A stretch of DNA of 64,000 nt from Kitasatospora atroaurantiaca (lineage in GTDB: Bacteria; Actinomycetota; Actinomycetes; Streptomycetales; Streptomycetaceae). Both the position numbers and the translations under genes were made by a program. Shown in pieces: positions 31,998-39,919 of the stretch. The notes beneath the pieces were generated by a model. The model was not told the origin of the DNA. It ran no database searches and saw only the letters and a list, made by a program, of their open reading frames with translations. The stretch spans positions 3,038,001 to 3,102,000 of the forward strand of contig NZ_VIVR01000001.1 of NCBI RefSeq assembly GCF_007828955.1, written 5' to 3'. The first letter of the stretch is position 1, and each line of letters starts with the position of its first letter.

Positions 31998-32674
31998 CAG
32001 GCGGCGCTCCCTTCGAGCTCGCCCTCAGCAGCCACAGCCTTGGCGGACGCGGCGGGACCCGCCACGAAACGCTCGAAAGCAGCCTGGGTGAAGACCACAT
32101 CGTCGGAGACGAGCACGTCGTAGGTGTTCAGCTGACCGGCGTCCAGGATGTGCACGTTCGGCAGGTTGCGAGCGGACTTGAGGCCCAGCTCGTCCGCACG
32201 CTCGACGACCAGAAGGACGTTCTTGCGGTCGGTGATCTTGCCGAACAGACCCTTGGCGGCCTTGGTCGACGGCGCCTCGGTCGCAACAACGTCGGTGATG
32301 ACGTGGATGCGGTTGTGGCGGGCCCGGTCGGTGAGCGCACCGCGGAGAGCGGCGGCGATCATCTTCTTCGGGGTCCGCTGCGAGTAGTCGCGCGGCACGG
32401 GACCGTGCACAACGCCACCGCCGGCGAACTGCGGCGCACGGGTCGAGCCCTGACGGGCGCGGCCGGTGCCCTTCTGACGGTACGGCTTCTTGCCGCCACC
32501 GCGGACCTCGCCACGAGTCTTGGTCTTGTGGGTGCCCTGACGGGCCGCAGCGAGCTGCGCCACGACGACCTGGTGCATCAGCGGAACGCTGACCTTCGCG
32601 TCGAAGATCTCGGCCGGAAGCTCGAGGCTGCCGGTCTTGTCGCCAGCCGGCGACAGGATGTCAATGGTGCTCAT
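31997..32674 (-). CDS. rplD: 50S ribosomal protein L4
   Basis: 225 aa from ATG at 32674 ([16 protein letters not shown]). The tunnel loop is [25 protein letters not shown]. In E. coli L4 represses the S10 operon through the leader; the elaborate rpsJ leader here makes a comparable role worth testing, but none is shown. Confidence 0.98.
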   Translation of the reverse strand: MSTIDILSPAGDKTGSLELPAEIFDAKVSVPLMHQVVVAQLAAARQGTHKTKTRGEVRGGGKKPYRQKGTGRARQGSTRAPQFAGGGVVHGPVPRDYSQRTPKKMIAAALRGALTDRARHNRIHVITDVVATEAPSTKAAKGLFGKITDRKNVLLVVERADELGLKSARNLPNVHILDAGQLNTYDVLVSDDVVFTQAAFERFVAGPAASAKAVAAEGELEGSAA

Positions 32675-32678
32675 TTCC

Positions 32679-33326
32679 TCACAGCCCCTTCGCCGCGGTG
32701 CGGACGAGGACGAGGCCGCCGTTCGGGCCCGGGATTGCGCCCTTGATGAGCAGCAGGCCCTTCTCCGCGTCAACGGCGTGCACGGTCAGGTTCTGGGTGG
32801 TCACGCGCTCGTGGCCCATCCGACCCGCCATACGCATGCCCTTGAACACGCGGCCCGGGGTGGCGCAGCCACCGATGGAACCGGGCGAACGGTGCTTGCG
32901 CTGGGTGCCGTGACCGGCGCCGAGGCCCTTGAAGTTGTGACGCTTCATGACACCGGCGAAGCCCTTGCCCTTGGAGGTGCCGGTCACGTCGACCTTGACA
33001 CCCGCCTCGAACAGCTCAGCGGTGATCTCCTGGCCGAGGGTGTACTCGGACGCGTCCGAGGTACGCAGCTCGACCAGGTGGCGGCGCGGGGTGACACCGG
33101 CCTTGGCGAAGTGGCCCGCGAGGGGCTTGTTCACCTTGCGGGGGTCGATCTCGCCGAAGCCGATCTGCACGGCGTCGTAGCCGCTCGCGCTGTCGGCGGT
33201 GTGAACCTGGGTCACGACATTGGGCCCGGCCTTGACGACGGTCACCGGCACGATCCGGTTGTTCTCGTCCCAGACCTGGGTCATGCCGAGCTTCTCGCCC
33301 AGGATGCCCTTAATCTGCTTTGCCAT
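32679..33326 (-). CDS. rplC: 50S ribosomal protein L3
   Basis: 215 aa. [24 protein letters not shown] and the W-finger region [19 protein letters not shown] near the peptidyl transferase centre identify L3. 14 bases after rpsJ. Confidence 0.98.
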   Translation of the reverse strand: MAKQIKGILGEKLGMTQVWDENNRIVPVTVVKAGPNVVTQVHTADSASGYDAVQIGFGEIDPRKVNKPLAGHFAKAGVTPRRHLVELRTSDASEYTLGQEITAELFEAGVKVDVTGTSKGKGFAGVMKRHNFKGLGAGHGTQRKHRSPGSIGGCATPGRVFKGMRMAGRMGHERVTTQNLTVHAVDAEKGLLLIKGAIPGPNGGLVLVRTAAKGL

Positions 33327-33340
33327 CTTCGTCGCGCCTC

Positions 33341-33649
33341 TCAGAGCTTGATCTCGATGTCGACGCCGGCCGGAAGGTCGAGGCGCATCAGCGAGTCAAC
33401 GGTCTTCGGGGTCGGGTCGAGGATGTCGATCAGACGCTTGTGAGTGCGCATCTCGAAGTGCTCGCGCGAGTCCTTGTACTTGTGCGGCGAGCGGATGACG
33501 CAGTACACGTTCTTCTCAGTGGGCAGCGGCACCGGGCCCGCGACCTGCGCACCAGTGCGAATGACCGTCTCGACGATCTTCTTCGCCGAGGAGTCAATCA
33601 CCTCGTGGTCGTAGGCCTTGAGCCGGATGCGGATCTTCTGTCCCGCCAT
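33341..33649 (-). CDS. rpsJ: 30S ribosomal protein S10
   Basis: 102 aa. It reads [20 protein letters not shown] and [12 protein letters not shown]. It also acts as NusE in antitermination complexes in other bacteria. First gene of the S10-spc transcript. The leader of roughly 450 bases contains a promoter, uORFs, a terminator-like hairpin and an element shared with rpsL. Confidence 0.98.
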   Translation of the reverse strand: MAGQKIRIRLKAYDHEVIDSSAKKIVETVIRTGAQVAGPVPLPTEKNVYCVIRSPHKYKDSREHFEMRTHKRLIDILDPTPKTVDSLMRLDLPAGVDIEIKL

Positions 33650-33751
33650 GGCTACTCAGTAGTCCTTTGTGTCGTCTGCTGCTTCTACTGCCGGAGTCGG
33701 CCGGGTGGCTTGGTCCGGTGGCGCCCCTGGGTGGTTACTCTCGCGGTTTCC

Positions 33752-33776
33752 CTCCGACCCACGCGGTCGGGCGTGT
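33752..33776 (-). promoter_or_regulatory. Leader hairpin element shared by the rpsJ and rpsL transcripts (copy 1)
   Basis: Sense strand core CCCGACCGCGTGGGTCGGAG, preceded by ACACG. It can fold as CCGACC-GCGT-GGTCGG-type stem-loop. Begins about 100 bases upstream of rpsJ. The same element with one mismatch lies in the rpsL leader at 50210-50234. Confidence 0.7.
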
Positions 33777-33791
33777 CGCCGTCTCGCTTGC

Positions 33792-33824
33792 AAAAAATCC
33801 GACAAGAGGTTCCCCTCCTGCGGA
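33792..33824 (-). terminator. Intrinsic-terminator-like attenuator in the S10 leader
   Basis: Sense strand: TCCGCAGGAGG, loop GGAA, then CCTCTTGTCGGA (11 pairs, one bulged T), followed directly by TTTTTT (33792-33797). A six-T run is rare in this genome. It lies 140-175 bases before rpsJ, downstream of the predicted promoter, so it fits conditional termination. Confidence 0.65.
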
Positions 33825-33950
33825 CTTCCCACTGGATCGGTGAGGTCTTGCACCCACCAGGCGCCGGGTCGAGGCCCCGCCCACGCTTCCCGGAAGATTC
33901 CCGTACGTCCGCCCCGCAGCTGCCGCGGTGTCGACTACACACCACTGCAT

Positions 33951-34003
33951 TCACACAAAGCACGTGAACACATGAACGGCCATCACGGGAACGACGAGTA
34001 CAT
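33951..34003 (-). other. Two tiny coupled leader ORFs upstream of rpsJ
   Basis: uORF1 (34003-33983) encodes MYSSFP; its stop overlaps the ATG of uORF2 (33983-33951), which encodes MAVHVFTCFV (TGATG junction). GGAAG lies eight bases before uORF1. Both lie between the predicted promoter and the attenuator. Coding status unproven. Confidence 0.3.
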
Positions 34004-34113
34004 GGGACTCGCTTCCGGTCCTCCCGGCGGGAGGCGCGCAGCATCGGCACTCAACCGAGCAACTTGGCTATCTTGCCATACCGGGCATGCCGGACGCCAA
34101 TCGGGGGCGCAAG

Positions 34114-34141
34114 AGCGTACCCACGGGCGGGCAGCTGTCAA
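34114..34141 (-). promoter_or_regulatory. rpsJ: S10 operon promoter
   Basis: Minus strand: -35 TTGACA (34136-34141), 16-base spacer, -10 TACGCT (34114-34119). The rpsL promoter has the same -10, also within GTACGCTCT. Predicted start near 34107. Confidence 0.7.
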
Positions 34142-34176
34142 ACCGAGCGCGGCACGGGACATGGCGCGCTCCCTCG

Positions 34177-34194
34177 CGGCACACTTTCGAGTGA
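34177..34194 (+). promoter_or_regulatory. Conserved upstream element of the Uma2-family genes (copy 2)
   Basis: CGGCACACTTTCGAGTGA, identical to 6460-6477. GCCTACGGTG follows at 34232, 55 bases on (54 in copy 1). It lies on the opposite side of the S10 promoter, about 36 bases from its -35, so two divergent promoters share this region. Confidence 0.6.
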
Positions 34195-34284
34195 GGCACA
34201 TCTCGTTCCGCGCATGAGCACCCGCGCCGCTGCCTACGGTGAGTGACGGCTGCGCGCACCAGGACCGACCGAGGAGGACGCGCC

Positions 34285-34860
34285 ATGGCCGCCATGCCAT
34301 CCATCGAGCAGCCGAACGCGGGGCTGTCCAGGTCCGCGGAGGACGAGCTCCTCGACGCCTTCCTGAACCTCTCCACCCCGGCCGGCTTCCGCGCCGAACT
34401 CATCGAGGGGGAGATCGTCGTGACCCCGCCGCCGGACGGCAACCACGAAGCGGCCTTCGCGATCATCAGCAAGCAGCTCTACCGGATGTCGCGTGACGAG
34501 GTCCACGTCAGCGGCGCCAAGGGGCTCATCACCCCACGGGGGCGCTTCATCCCGGACGGCACCGTCGGCCACGAGGGCCTCTTCGACGACCAGGAGCCGT
34601 GGATGCCGGCTGCGGGCGTGCTCCTGGTCTTCGAGATCACGTCCAGCCGGCCGTCGACCGACCGCGAGGCCAAGCGCCTCGGCTACGCCGCCGCCGGCAT
34701 CCCGCTCTATCTCCTCGTCGACCGCACGGACGGCGCGCTCACGCTGTTCTCCTCGCCGGAGAACGGCGACTACCGCGACCTGAACCGGGTGTCCTTCGGC
34801 AAGCCGCTGGAGCTTCCGGCGCCGTTCGCGTTCACGCTTGACTCGGCCCTCCTTGGCTGA
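34285..34860 (+). CDS. Uma2 family (DUF820) putative restriction-endonuclease-fold protein, paralogue 2
   Basis: 191 aa. Same family and architecture as the protein at 6559-7122: ELIEGEIVVTPPP, FIPDGT (Asp91), LLVFEITSS (Glu118), REAK (Lys130), GYAAAGIPLYLLVD. GAGGAGG stands seven bases before the ATG. Transcribed away from rpsJ. The N-terminal 25 residues and the middle (about 65-80) diverge most between the two copies. Role unknown; family members are abundant in Streptomyces and not clearly restriction enzymes. Confidence 0.88.
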   Translation: MAAMPSIEQPNAGLSRSAEDELLDAFLNLSTPAGFRAELIEGEIVVTPPPDGNHEAAFAIISKQLYRMSRDEVHVSGAKGLITPRGRFIPDGTVGHEGLFDDQEPWMPAAGVLLVFEITSSRPSTDREAKRLGYAAAGIPLYLLVDRTDGALTLFSSPENGDYRDLNRVSFGKPLELPAPFAFTLDSALLG

Positions 34861-34943
34861 CGGCGCGTCGCATACTGCGAGGTCCGCGACGGCGCCTGGA
34901 CCGCCGAGCTCGCCGGTGGCATCCTCAAGAGCTGGCCTGCAAA

Positions 34944-34977
34944 AGACCACCGCATACCCAGGGGAATGCGGTGGTCT
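34944..34977. terminator. Bidirectional terminator between Uma2 gene and lipoprotein gene
   Basis: AGACCACCGCAT (34944-34955) pairs exactly with ATGCGGTGGTCT (34966-34977), with AAAA immediately before and A/T-rich sequence after. Lies between convergent genes at the edge of the low-GC patch. Confidence 0.75.
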
Positions 34978-35031
34978 CGCCATAATTCTATGACCCGATG
35001 TGGATCTCCCGGATATCACATCTCGAGGTTT

Positions 35032-35607
35032 CTACGTATAACCGTTCAGATAGACGTCCACGAGGCCATTTTTCGCATCACCGATGAGAAGTCGGAACCG
35101 GACTTCCGGGTCTTTCCCCTTTGGCTCAACGCTTCTCGGGTTCGCCACCTTCGAAAGATCCCAGGGCTGTAGCTCGCGCCCTGACTCCGAAAAAGCTCCA
35201 AGCCCTGGCATCAAATGCCTTGAGATGAGATCCCCCGGTTTGATCACAATGACATCCAATCCCGCCCGGGCGCCAAGCGGCCTGGCCGCGCTTCGGTCCT
35301 CGATCGCAATGAATTGGCTATCAAGCCACTCGTTCACCATGTTTGAAGAACCCGTAAATCTCAAGGCGACATTCACGTCAAGGAGAGAGGAGTCGAGGCA
35401 TTCCGCTCCGGAGGCGCCGTGTGGAACGGAAATCGAAGCATGCTTCTCCAGCTTGCGACACGCATCGAGGGAGTCGGTGTGAACCGCCGAGCGAGGCGCC
35501 GACGAGCACGATGACAGGACGGTAATAGCCAGAGCAAGTCCGAGCAGACTCAAGGCGTCATCAGACCTGCCGAAATTGTTGAGATAACTCAGGCTTCTCC
35601 ACTGCAT
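35032..35607 (-). CDS. Predicted lipoprotein of unknown function
   Basis: 191 aa from ATG at 35607 (GGAG six bases upstream); ATG at 35643 is an alternative, four bases after the upstream stop. A hydrophobic stretch LLGLALAITVLSSC ends in a lipobox (LSSC), so it should be exported and lipidated. The rest has no domain I recognise; it contains DACRKLEKHA and SGAECLDSSLL with two cysteines. Base composition and codons are clearly lower in GC than the surroundings. It follows the toxin-like ORF in the same orientation with a short gap, so the two may form one transferred unit. Confidence 0.6.
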   Translation of the reverse strand: MQWRSLSYLNNFGRSDDALSLLGLALAITVLSSCSSAPRSAVHTDSLDACRKLEKHASISVPHGASGAECLDSSLLDVNVALRFTGSSNMVNEWLDSQFIAIEDRSAARPLGARAGLDVIVIKPGDLISRHLMPGLGAFSESGRELQPWDLSKVANPRSVEPKGKDPEVRFRLLIGDAKNGLVDVYLNGYT

Positions 35608-35647
35608 AGGAGCTCCAGAATTGAGGGCTGGATTTGACCTCATGAAC

Positions 35648-36130
35648 CTAGGGAATCCTAGCGAGGTCAGGACGATTGAGGGATGATGGGAAATCATACG
35701 TCGTCATATAGTCATCCGCCTCAATCTGGGCTTTAGCCAGGGCTACGACCTGCTGCGCAGATTCGGTCCTGCGCAGCATCGCCGGGATGGTGTCAACCCT
35801 CAGATCAGTCCCGATGGTCTTCGGCGGAAGGTGCGCCATCACCTCGTGAGCAATCCCGATCGCGGTCTCATTGTTAGCCAAATCGGCCAGATGGTCCGTA
35901 GTTTCCGCGATCGAGTTCCATGCCTCATGGGCATCTGCGAAATATTCGGATACCTCAGATCCCATCTCCACCTCCATCTCAGCGCGCCAGATGAAGTGTC
36001 GAAACGCGTTTCTCCTCCCAGGGTGAGCGGTTTCAATTTCGTTTGTTATCACGCCACTAGAAGTCTCCAACGCCCACGTACTGATGTCTTTATAGTCTTT
36101 ACATCCCACCGGATGCTCAACACACGCCAT
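35648..36130 (-). CDS. DUF6973-like (toxin-associated) domain protein, possibly 5'-truncated
   Basis: 160 aa. The segment RNAFRHFIWRAEM ... FADAHEAW ... DHLADLANNETAIGIAHE matches the pattern of DUF6973-type domains (NAFRH.xW, DAHE, D.xNN.xG), which often form the C-terminal module of secreted or polymorphic-toxin proteins. The conserved His, Glu and Asn residues could be catalytic, but the activity is unknown. Codons such as AAA, ATA, AGA and TTT make it foreign to this genome. The ATG at 36130 has no ribosome site and lies exactly at a composition breakpoint inside an inverted repeat (36122-36139), so this may be only the tail of a longer gene. Identification is by motif recall, not a search. 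Confidence 0.5.
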   Translation of the reverse strand: MACVEHPVGCKDYKDISTWALETSSGVITNEIETAHPGRRNAFRHFIWRAEMEVEMGSEVSEYFADAHEAWNSIAETTDHLADLANNETAIGIAHEVMAHLPPKTIGTDLRVDTIPAMLRRTESAQQVVALAKAQIEADDYMTTYDFPSSLNRPDLARIP

Positions 36131-36378
36131 GGGGCGTGTTCGGTGACGTCAAGGCGGCGACCGCGTCCAACCCCGGCACAGTGGTGAGCATCGCAATGGC
36201 CGGCGTCGACGCCGGGGCGGCCAACCATATGCAGTTCGTGGCCGTGAACAGCGCAGGGACGATCTACCACAGTGTGCGCAAGACGACCGGCTCATGGACC
36301 ACGATGGGCAACGTCACCACCTACGTTCAGGGCACCCTTTACGGGACCCCCAAGTCGGTCATCGCCGCAGGCGACTGA
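36130..36378 (+). pseudogene. C-terminal remnant of a secreted beta-propeller-like protein
   Basis: The frame reads WGVFGDVKAATASNPGT ... HMQFVAVNSAGTIYHSVRKTTGSW ... GTPKSVIAAGD and stops at 36378. Such W/GDV...A...HMQFVAV..GTIYHSVR repeats resemble tectonin/PLL-type beta-propeller blades in Streptomyces exported proteins. There is no start codon with a ribosome site, no signal peptide, and only about 80 residues. GC is back to normal. It begins at the same point where the low-GC ORF starts on the other strand, indicating a deletion or insertion joint. Confidence 0.6.
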
Positions 36379-36453
36379 CCTGCACCGAACGGAGACACCA
36401 GTGGGCCGCGGCTGCTGAGCCGCGGCCCACTGGGCTGCCATTCAGGAGAGGTA
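36379..36453. terminator. Short convergent intergenic region with GC-rich hairpin
   Basis: AGTGGGCCGCGGCTGC and GCCGCGGCCCACT form a near-perfect stem around 36400-36431, between the remnant and the methyltransferase gene. Probably a terminator for the methyltransferase. Confidence 0.6.
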
Positions 36454-37092
36454 TCAGATCTCCGAGCGGCGGAGCGCGAAGAGGACGTTGTTGCGCTTCG
36501 GGGGGACGCGGGTTTCGCAGACGACCGAGAGCCCCGGCAGGGCGCGGGTGATGACGGCGAGCAGCTGGTCGCGGTCGGCGAAGTCGACGTTCTTGTCGCC
36601 GGAGACGTAGCGGTCGGCCGTGTATGCCATCAGGTGGGCGAAGTCGGAGCGGCGCTCCCACTCCTTCACTATCAGGGTGCCGCCCGGGGCAAGGAGGGCC
36701 TCGGCGTCGCGGAGGAGCGCGTCGCGCTGGGCCGCCGGCACGTGGTGCAGGACGTCCACGACCAGGACGAGGTCGAAGAGGGCCGGGCCCTCGGCGCGCA
36801 GGTCGTGAGAGTAGACGGAGCGGAACTCTGCGCGGTTACGGTCGCCGCGGAAGAGCCGGCCCGGGTTGTCCATCACGTCGATGCCGACGTACTCGGCGTC
36901 CGGCAGCGCACCGACCAGCCGTTCGGCGACGGCGCCGTCACCGCAGCCGATCTCCAGGATGCGCTTGGGCTTGCTGAGGCTCAGCAGCGTGGTGGCGAGG
37001 CTGTCGAGGTCTATGAACACCGACCGGTAGAGCTCAGCCGCGGGTATCTCGTACTTACCGAGCCGACGGCGGACGACGGTGGTGATTCCCAT
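36454..37092 (-). CDS. Class I SAM-dependent methyltransferase
   Basis: 212 aa. Rossmann fold with motif I ILEIGCGDG (45-53), an acidic residue after strand 2 (VGIDVMD), and FDLVLVVDVLHHVP as motif post-I/IV. VKEWERRSDFAHL is reminiscent of small-molecule methyltransferases. ATG at 37092 has GGAGAG upstream. Divergent from the acyltransferase at 37297 and probably part of the adjacent surface-glycan cluster. Substrate unknown. Confidence 0.82.
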   Translation of the reverse strand: MGITTVVRRRLGKYEIPAAELYRSVFIDLDSLATTLLSLSKPKRILEIGCGDGAVAERLVGALPDAEYVGIDVMDNPGRLFRGDRNRAEFRSVYSHDLRAEGPALFDLVLVVDVLHHVPAAQRDALLRDAEALLAPGGTLIVKEWERRSDFAHLMAYTADRYVSGDKNVDFADRDQLLAVITRALPGLSVVCETRVPPKRNNVLFALRRSEI

Positions 37093-37296
37093 GCGATCTC
37101 TCCGAGACGTACGGCGTGCTCCTGTCGACGGAAGTCTGACAGCCGGGCGACGGACCGCTTTCAGCGGGGGTGATGCGACAGCCAACCAGTTGACCAGAGA
37201 TCAACGGACCGTTATTGCATGACTACCAGACGGAGCGGCCGTGATAGTTTCGCGGCGCCGTCCGATCGAACGAAGAGACGGCGGGGGGAGCAGTAC

Positions 37297-38595
37297 ATGG
37301 GGAAGAAGCCGGCAGGATCCGGCAGCCTCGCCGGCGCGTGGTCGCAACGCAACGGCTTCGGCGCCCTCCGGCTCCTGCTGGCGCTGGCCGTCATCGCCTC
37401 GCACTCGTTTCCACTCGGATTCGGCAGGCCGAACATGGGTGCGGCTGCGACCAGAGGGCAGACGGATGTCGGCACGCTGGCTGTGTGCGGTTTCTTCGTG
37501 CTGTCCGGGCTGCTGATAACCCGCAGCGGGCGGCGCCTCGGTGTCGGCCGCTTCCTCTGGCACCGAGCACTGCGAATACTTCCCGGGCTGTGGTGCTGCC
37601 TGCTGGTGACCGCGCTAGTCGTGGCACCGCTGGTGGCATGGCACGAGGGACGGGATCTCTCCGCCTGGTGGTCGCGCCCCGACGGGCCATGGAGTTACCT
37701 GGCAGCCAACTGGACCGTGACGGTCCACCAGTACGGGATTGGCGGACTGCTCGCTGGGAATCCGCACCCGGGGGCGTTCAACGGCTCGATCTGGTCTCTG
37801 AGTTACGAAGTGCTCGCGTATCTGGGCGTGGCCCTGCTAGCCGCACTCGGCGTGCTCCGACGGGCTCGCTGGGTAGTCCTGCTGCTTGCCATGAGCGGGG
37901 TCGCGCTGCTGACGCAGCAGGCCGTTCGGTACGACGGGCTGCGCGCACCGACCTACGCGGCACACGGCGAGTTGTTCACCCTGCCGGTCTTCGGTACCGG
38001 AAACACGGCTCAGTTGGTCCCTCTCTTCTTCATGTTCTCGCTCGGCGCGCTGGCCGAACTGTTCCGCGAGCGCTTCCCGATCAACCGGTTCGCCGCTGGC
38101 GTCGCTGCCGGCGTGCTTCTGCTGTCCCTACGTCTCGGTGGCTTCACCCTCGTCGGGCTCCCCGCTGTCGCGTATCTCCTGATCTGGTCCGCCGTCCGGA
38201 TGCCCACGCTCCTGTGCCGCATCGGGGCCAAGAACGACTACTCGTACGGCCTGTACATCTACGCCTTCGTCGCACAGCAGGTCCTCACCGACCTCGGCGT
38301 CAGTCGCTGGGGCTACTTGCCCTACTTCGTCCTCTCCACGCTCTGCGCGATGGGAGCCGCCGTCCTCTCCTGGTATCTCGTCGAGGCTCCGGCACTACGA
38401 CTCAAGAACGTGCTGACGCCTCGGCGCGGCGAACCTGTGCGTGAGCCCCAGCCCGAGGAGGAGAGAAGGCGTAGCCCGAGGATGCGCTGCACGAGTTCGT
38501 CGCCGGCAGGCGGGCAGTGCTCTTCCGCAGTGCTTTCCTGCCGTGCGGGGGGCCGGGGCGAGGCAGAGGGCCTCGTCCGGTCGAGACCAGAATGA
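37297..38595 (+). CDS. Acyltransferase 3 family membrane protein (OafA/YrhL-like)
   Basis: 432 aa with about ten hydrophobic helices. RLLLALAVIASHSFPLG places the family histidine in TM1. SIWSLSYEVLAYLGVALL and NDYSYGLYIYAFVAQQ are acyltransferase_3 hallmarks. Members O-acetylate or otherwise acylate surface sugars and lipids. ATG at 37297 follows GGGGGAG. The last 50 residues are hydrophilic and lie beyond the fold. Convergent with the flippase, only four bases apart. Confidence 0.88.
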   Translation: MGKKPAGSGSLAGAWSQRNGFGALRLLLALAVIASHSFPLGFGRPNMGAAATRGQTDVGTLAVCGFFVLSGLLITRSGRRLGVGRFLWHRALRILPGLWCCLLVTALVVAPLVAWHEGRDLSAWWSRPDGPWSYLAANWTVTVHQYGIGGLLAGNPHPGAFNGSIWSLSYEVLAYLGVALLAALGVLRRARWVVLLLAMSGVALLTQQAVRYDGLRAPTYAAHGELFTLPVFGTGNTAQLVPLFFMFSLGALAELFRERFPINRFAAGVAAGVLLLSLRLGGFTLVGLPAVAYLLIWSAVRMPTLLCRIGAKNDYSYGLYIYAFVAQQVLTDLGVSRWGYLPYFVLSTLCAMGAAVLSWYLVEAPALRLKNVLTPRRGEPVREPQPEEERRRSPRMRCTSSSPAGGQCSSAVLSCRAGGRGEAEGLVRSRPE

Positions 38596-38599
38596 TCGG

Positions 38600-39901
38600 T
38601 CAGGAGGTGCGGATCGGCTCGGCCTCGGGCTGCGCCGAGACCGCAGGCGTACGCAGCGCGGCGCGGCGCAGGGCCCAGACCATGACGAGCGCGGTGGCGG
38701 CGGTGCCCGCAGTGAAGGCCACCGTGACGCGGGTGGCGACGTCGCCCGGCAGCGTGGTCACCCCGCACAGGACGGCCGTGCCGACGAGCCAGGAGGCGAG
38801 TTGTGCGCGGTGGCGGTGCTGCACGATCAGCGCCTGACCGAGGACCTGGGCCAGCAGGTAGCAGAGCGTGCCGAGCGAGAGCCAGAGGAAGTCGAGGTGT
38901 GTCAGTACATCGGGTGCCGCGAACAGGATCCGGATCAGCCAGGGTCCGATCAGCACGGCGGGGATACCACCGCAGACGGACAGCAGGGTGACCGCCAGGC
39001 AGGCCTTGCGGAGCATCCGCACGAAGCCGGCGTGGTCTCCGGCTGCGGCGACACTGCTGAGGCCGGAGAGCAGTGAGGCCTGCAGCGCGGCGAAGACGAA
39101 GAGCGGCACCCTGGCCAGGACCAGGGCGTTGAGCAGCGCCGCTACGAGGGCCACCTCGGTGGGCGCGAGCAGCTGCGTGCTCATCACCACGGCGTTGACC
39201 ATCATCTGAGCCAGCAGCGTGGAGCCGATCAGCGGCCCGAAGCCGCGCAGCAGGTCGGGCCAGCTGATCGGCGGGCCCGGCAGGGAGGCGCGCACCGTGG
39301 TCGGCAGGGTGACCGCGAAGGCGATCAGCGGGGCCACCGCCAGGATCAGGCTGAAGGCGAGGGCCGAGTGGAGCCCGGCGGCACCGCAGGCGAGCGCCAG
39401 CAGTATCCGCAGACCACCGTCGATGGCCAGCTGAGCTCCGTAGGCGTTGAACCGACCCAGGCCTGCGAGCACGCCACGGGTCATGAACGTCAGGGCAAGC
39501 CCGATGAAGGCGCCCCCGAGTGCCCAGACCAGCTGCAGACTCCCGTGGAAGAAGCGGTCTGCCACCAACCGTTCGAAAAGGGCCAGCAGACCCACCACCA
39601 CGGCCAGGAATCCAGCGGTCAGCACGGCCGCACGGCGCAGGACCGGCGCGGCCCCGTCGCCGTGCACGGCACGGGCCGCGACGATCCGGGTGAGCTCCTG
39701 TTCCAGCGGGAAGAAGAGCCCCATCCCCACGGACATCACTATCGTCCAGAGGACGGAGACCCCGGCCATGTCGGCGGTCGAGAGGCTGTGACCCGCCACC
39801 GCCAAGTGAACGTACGAGGCGGCGCCGAGCACGACGGTGCCGGCCGCGACGAGCTTGGTACCGGGCGGCAGGGCCTTGCCGATTGTGGCCAGGGGGTTCA
39901 T
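38600..39901 (-). CDS. Polysaccharide flippase (Wzx/MATE-like)
   Basis: 433 aa with about twelve to fourteen predicted helices (for example LVAAGTVVLGAASYVHLAV, LWTIVMSVGMGLFFPLEQE, AVLTAGFLAVVVGLLALF). FPLEQELTR in TM2 is characteristic of oligosaccharide flippases. It would translocate lipid-linked glycan to the outer face. ATG at 39901. 18 bases after the upstream GT2 gene, so co-transcribed with it. Confidence 0.83.
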   Translation of the reverse strand: MNPLATIGKALPPGTKLVAAGTVVLGAASYVHLAVAGHSLSTADMAGVSVLWTIVMSVGMGLFFPLEQELTRIVAARAVHGDGAAPVLRRAAVLTAGFLAVVVGLLALFERLVADRFFHGSLQLVWALGGAFIGLALTFMTRGVLAGLGRFNAYGAQLAIDGGLRILLALACGAAGLHSALAFSLILAVAPLIAFAVTLPTTVRASLPGPPISWPDLLRGFGPLIGSTLLAQMMVNAVVMSTQLLAPTEVALVAALLNALVLARVPLFVFAALQASLLSGLSSVAAAGDHAGFVRMLRKACLAVTLLSVCGGIPAVLIGPWLIRILFAAPDVLTHLDFLWLSLGTLCYLLAQVLGQALIVQHRHRAQLASWLVGTAVLCGVTTLPGDVATRVTVAFTAGTAATALVMVWALRRAALRTPAVSAQPEAEPIRTS

Positions 39902-39919
39902 GGTTCGGGCTTCCAAGCG

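Noticed and set aside
33650..34180. tRNA or small RNA gene in the S10 upstream region
   Set aside because: No cloverleaf with T-loop and acceptor pairing could be found by eye; the sequence is better explained as leader and divergent promoters.
34861..34943. Possible coding remnant (RVAYCEVRDGAWTAELAGGI) after the second Uma2 gene
   Set aside because: No start codon or ribosome site and no recognised family; could be a decayed fragment, but evidence is too thin to annotate.
36049..36270. 73-residue minus-strand frame over the breakpoint
   Set aside because: Spans foreign and native sequence in an unrelated frame, His/Arg-rich, with no support.
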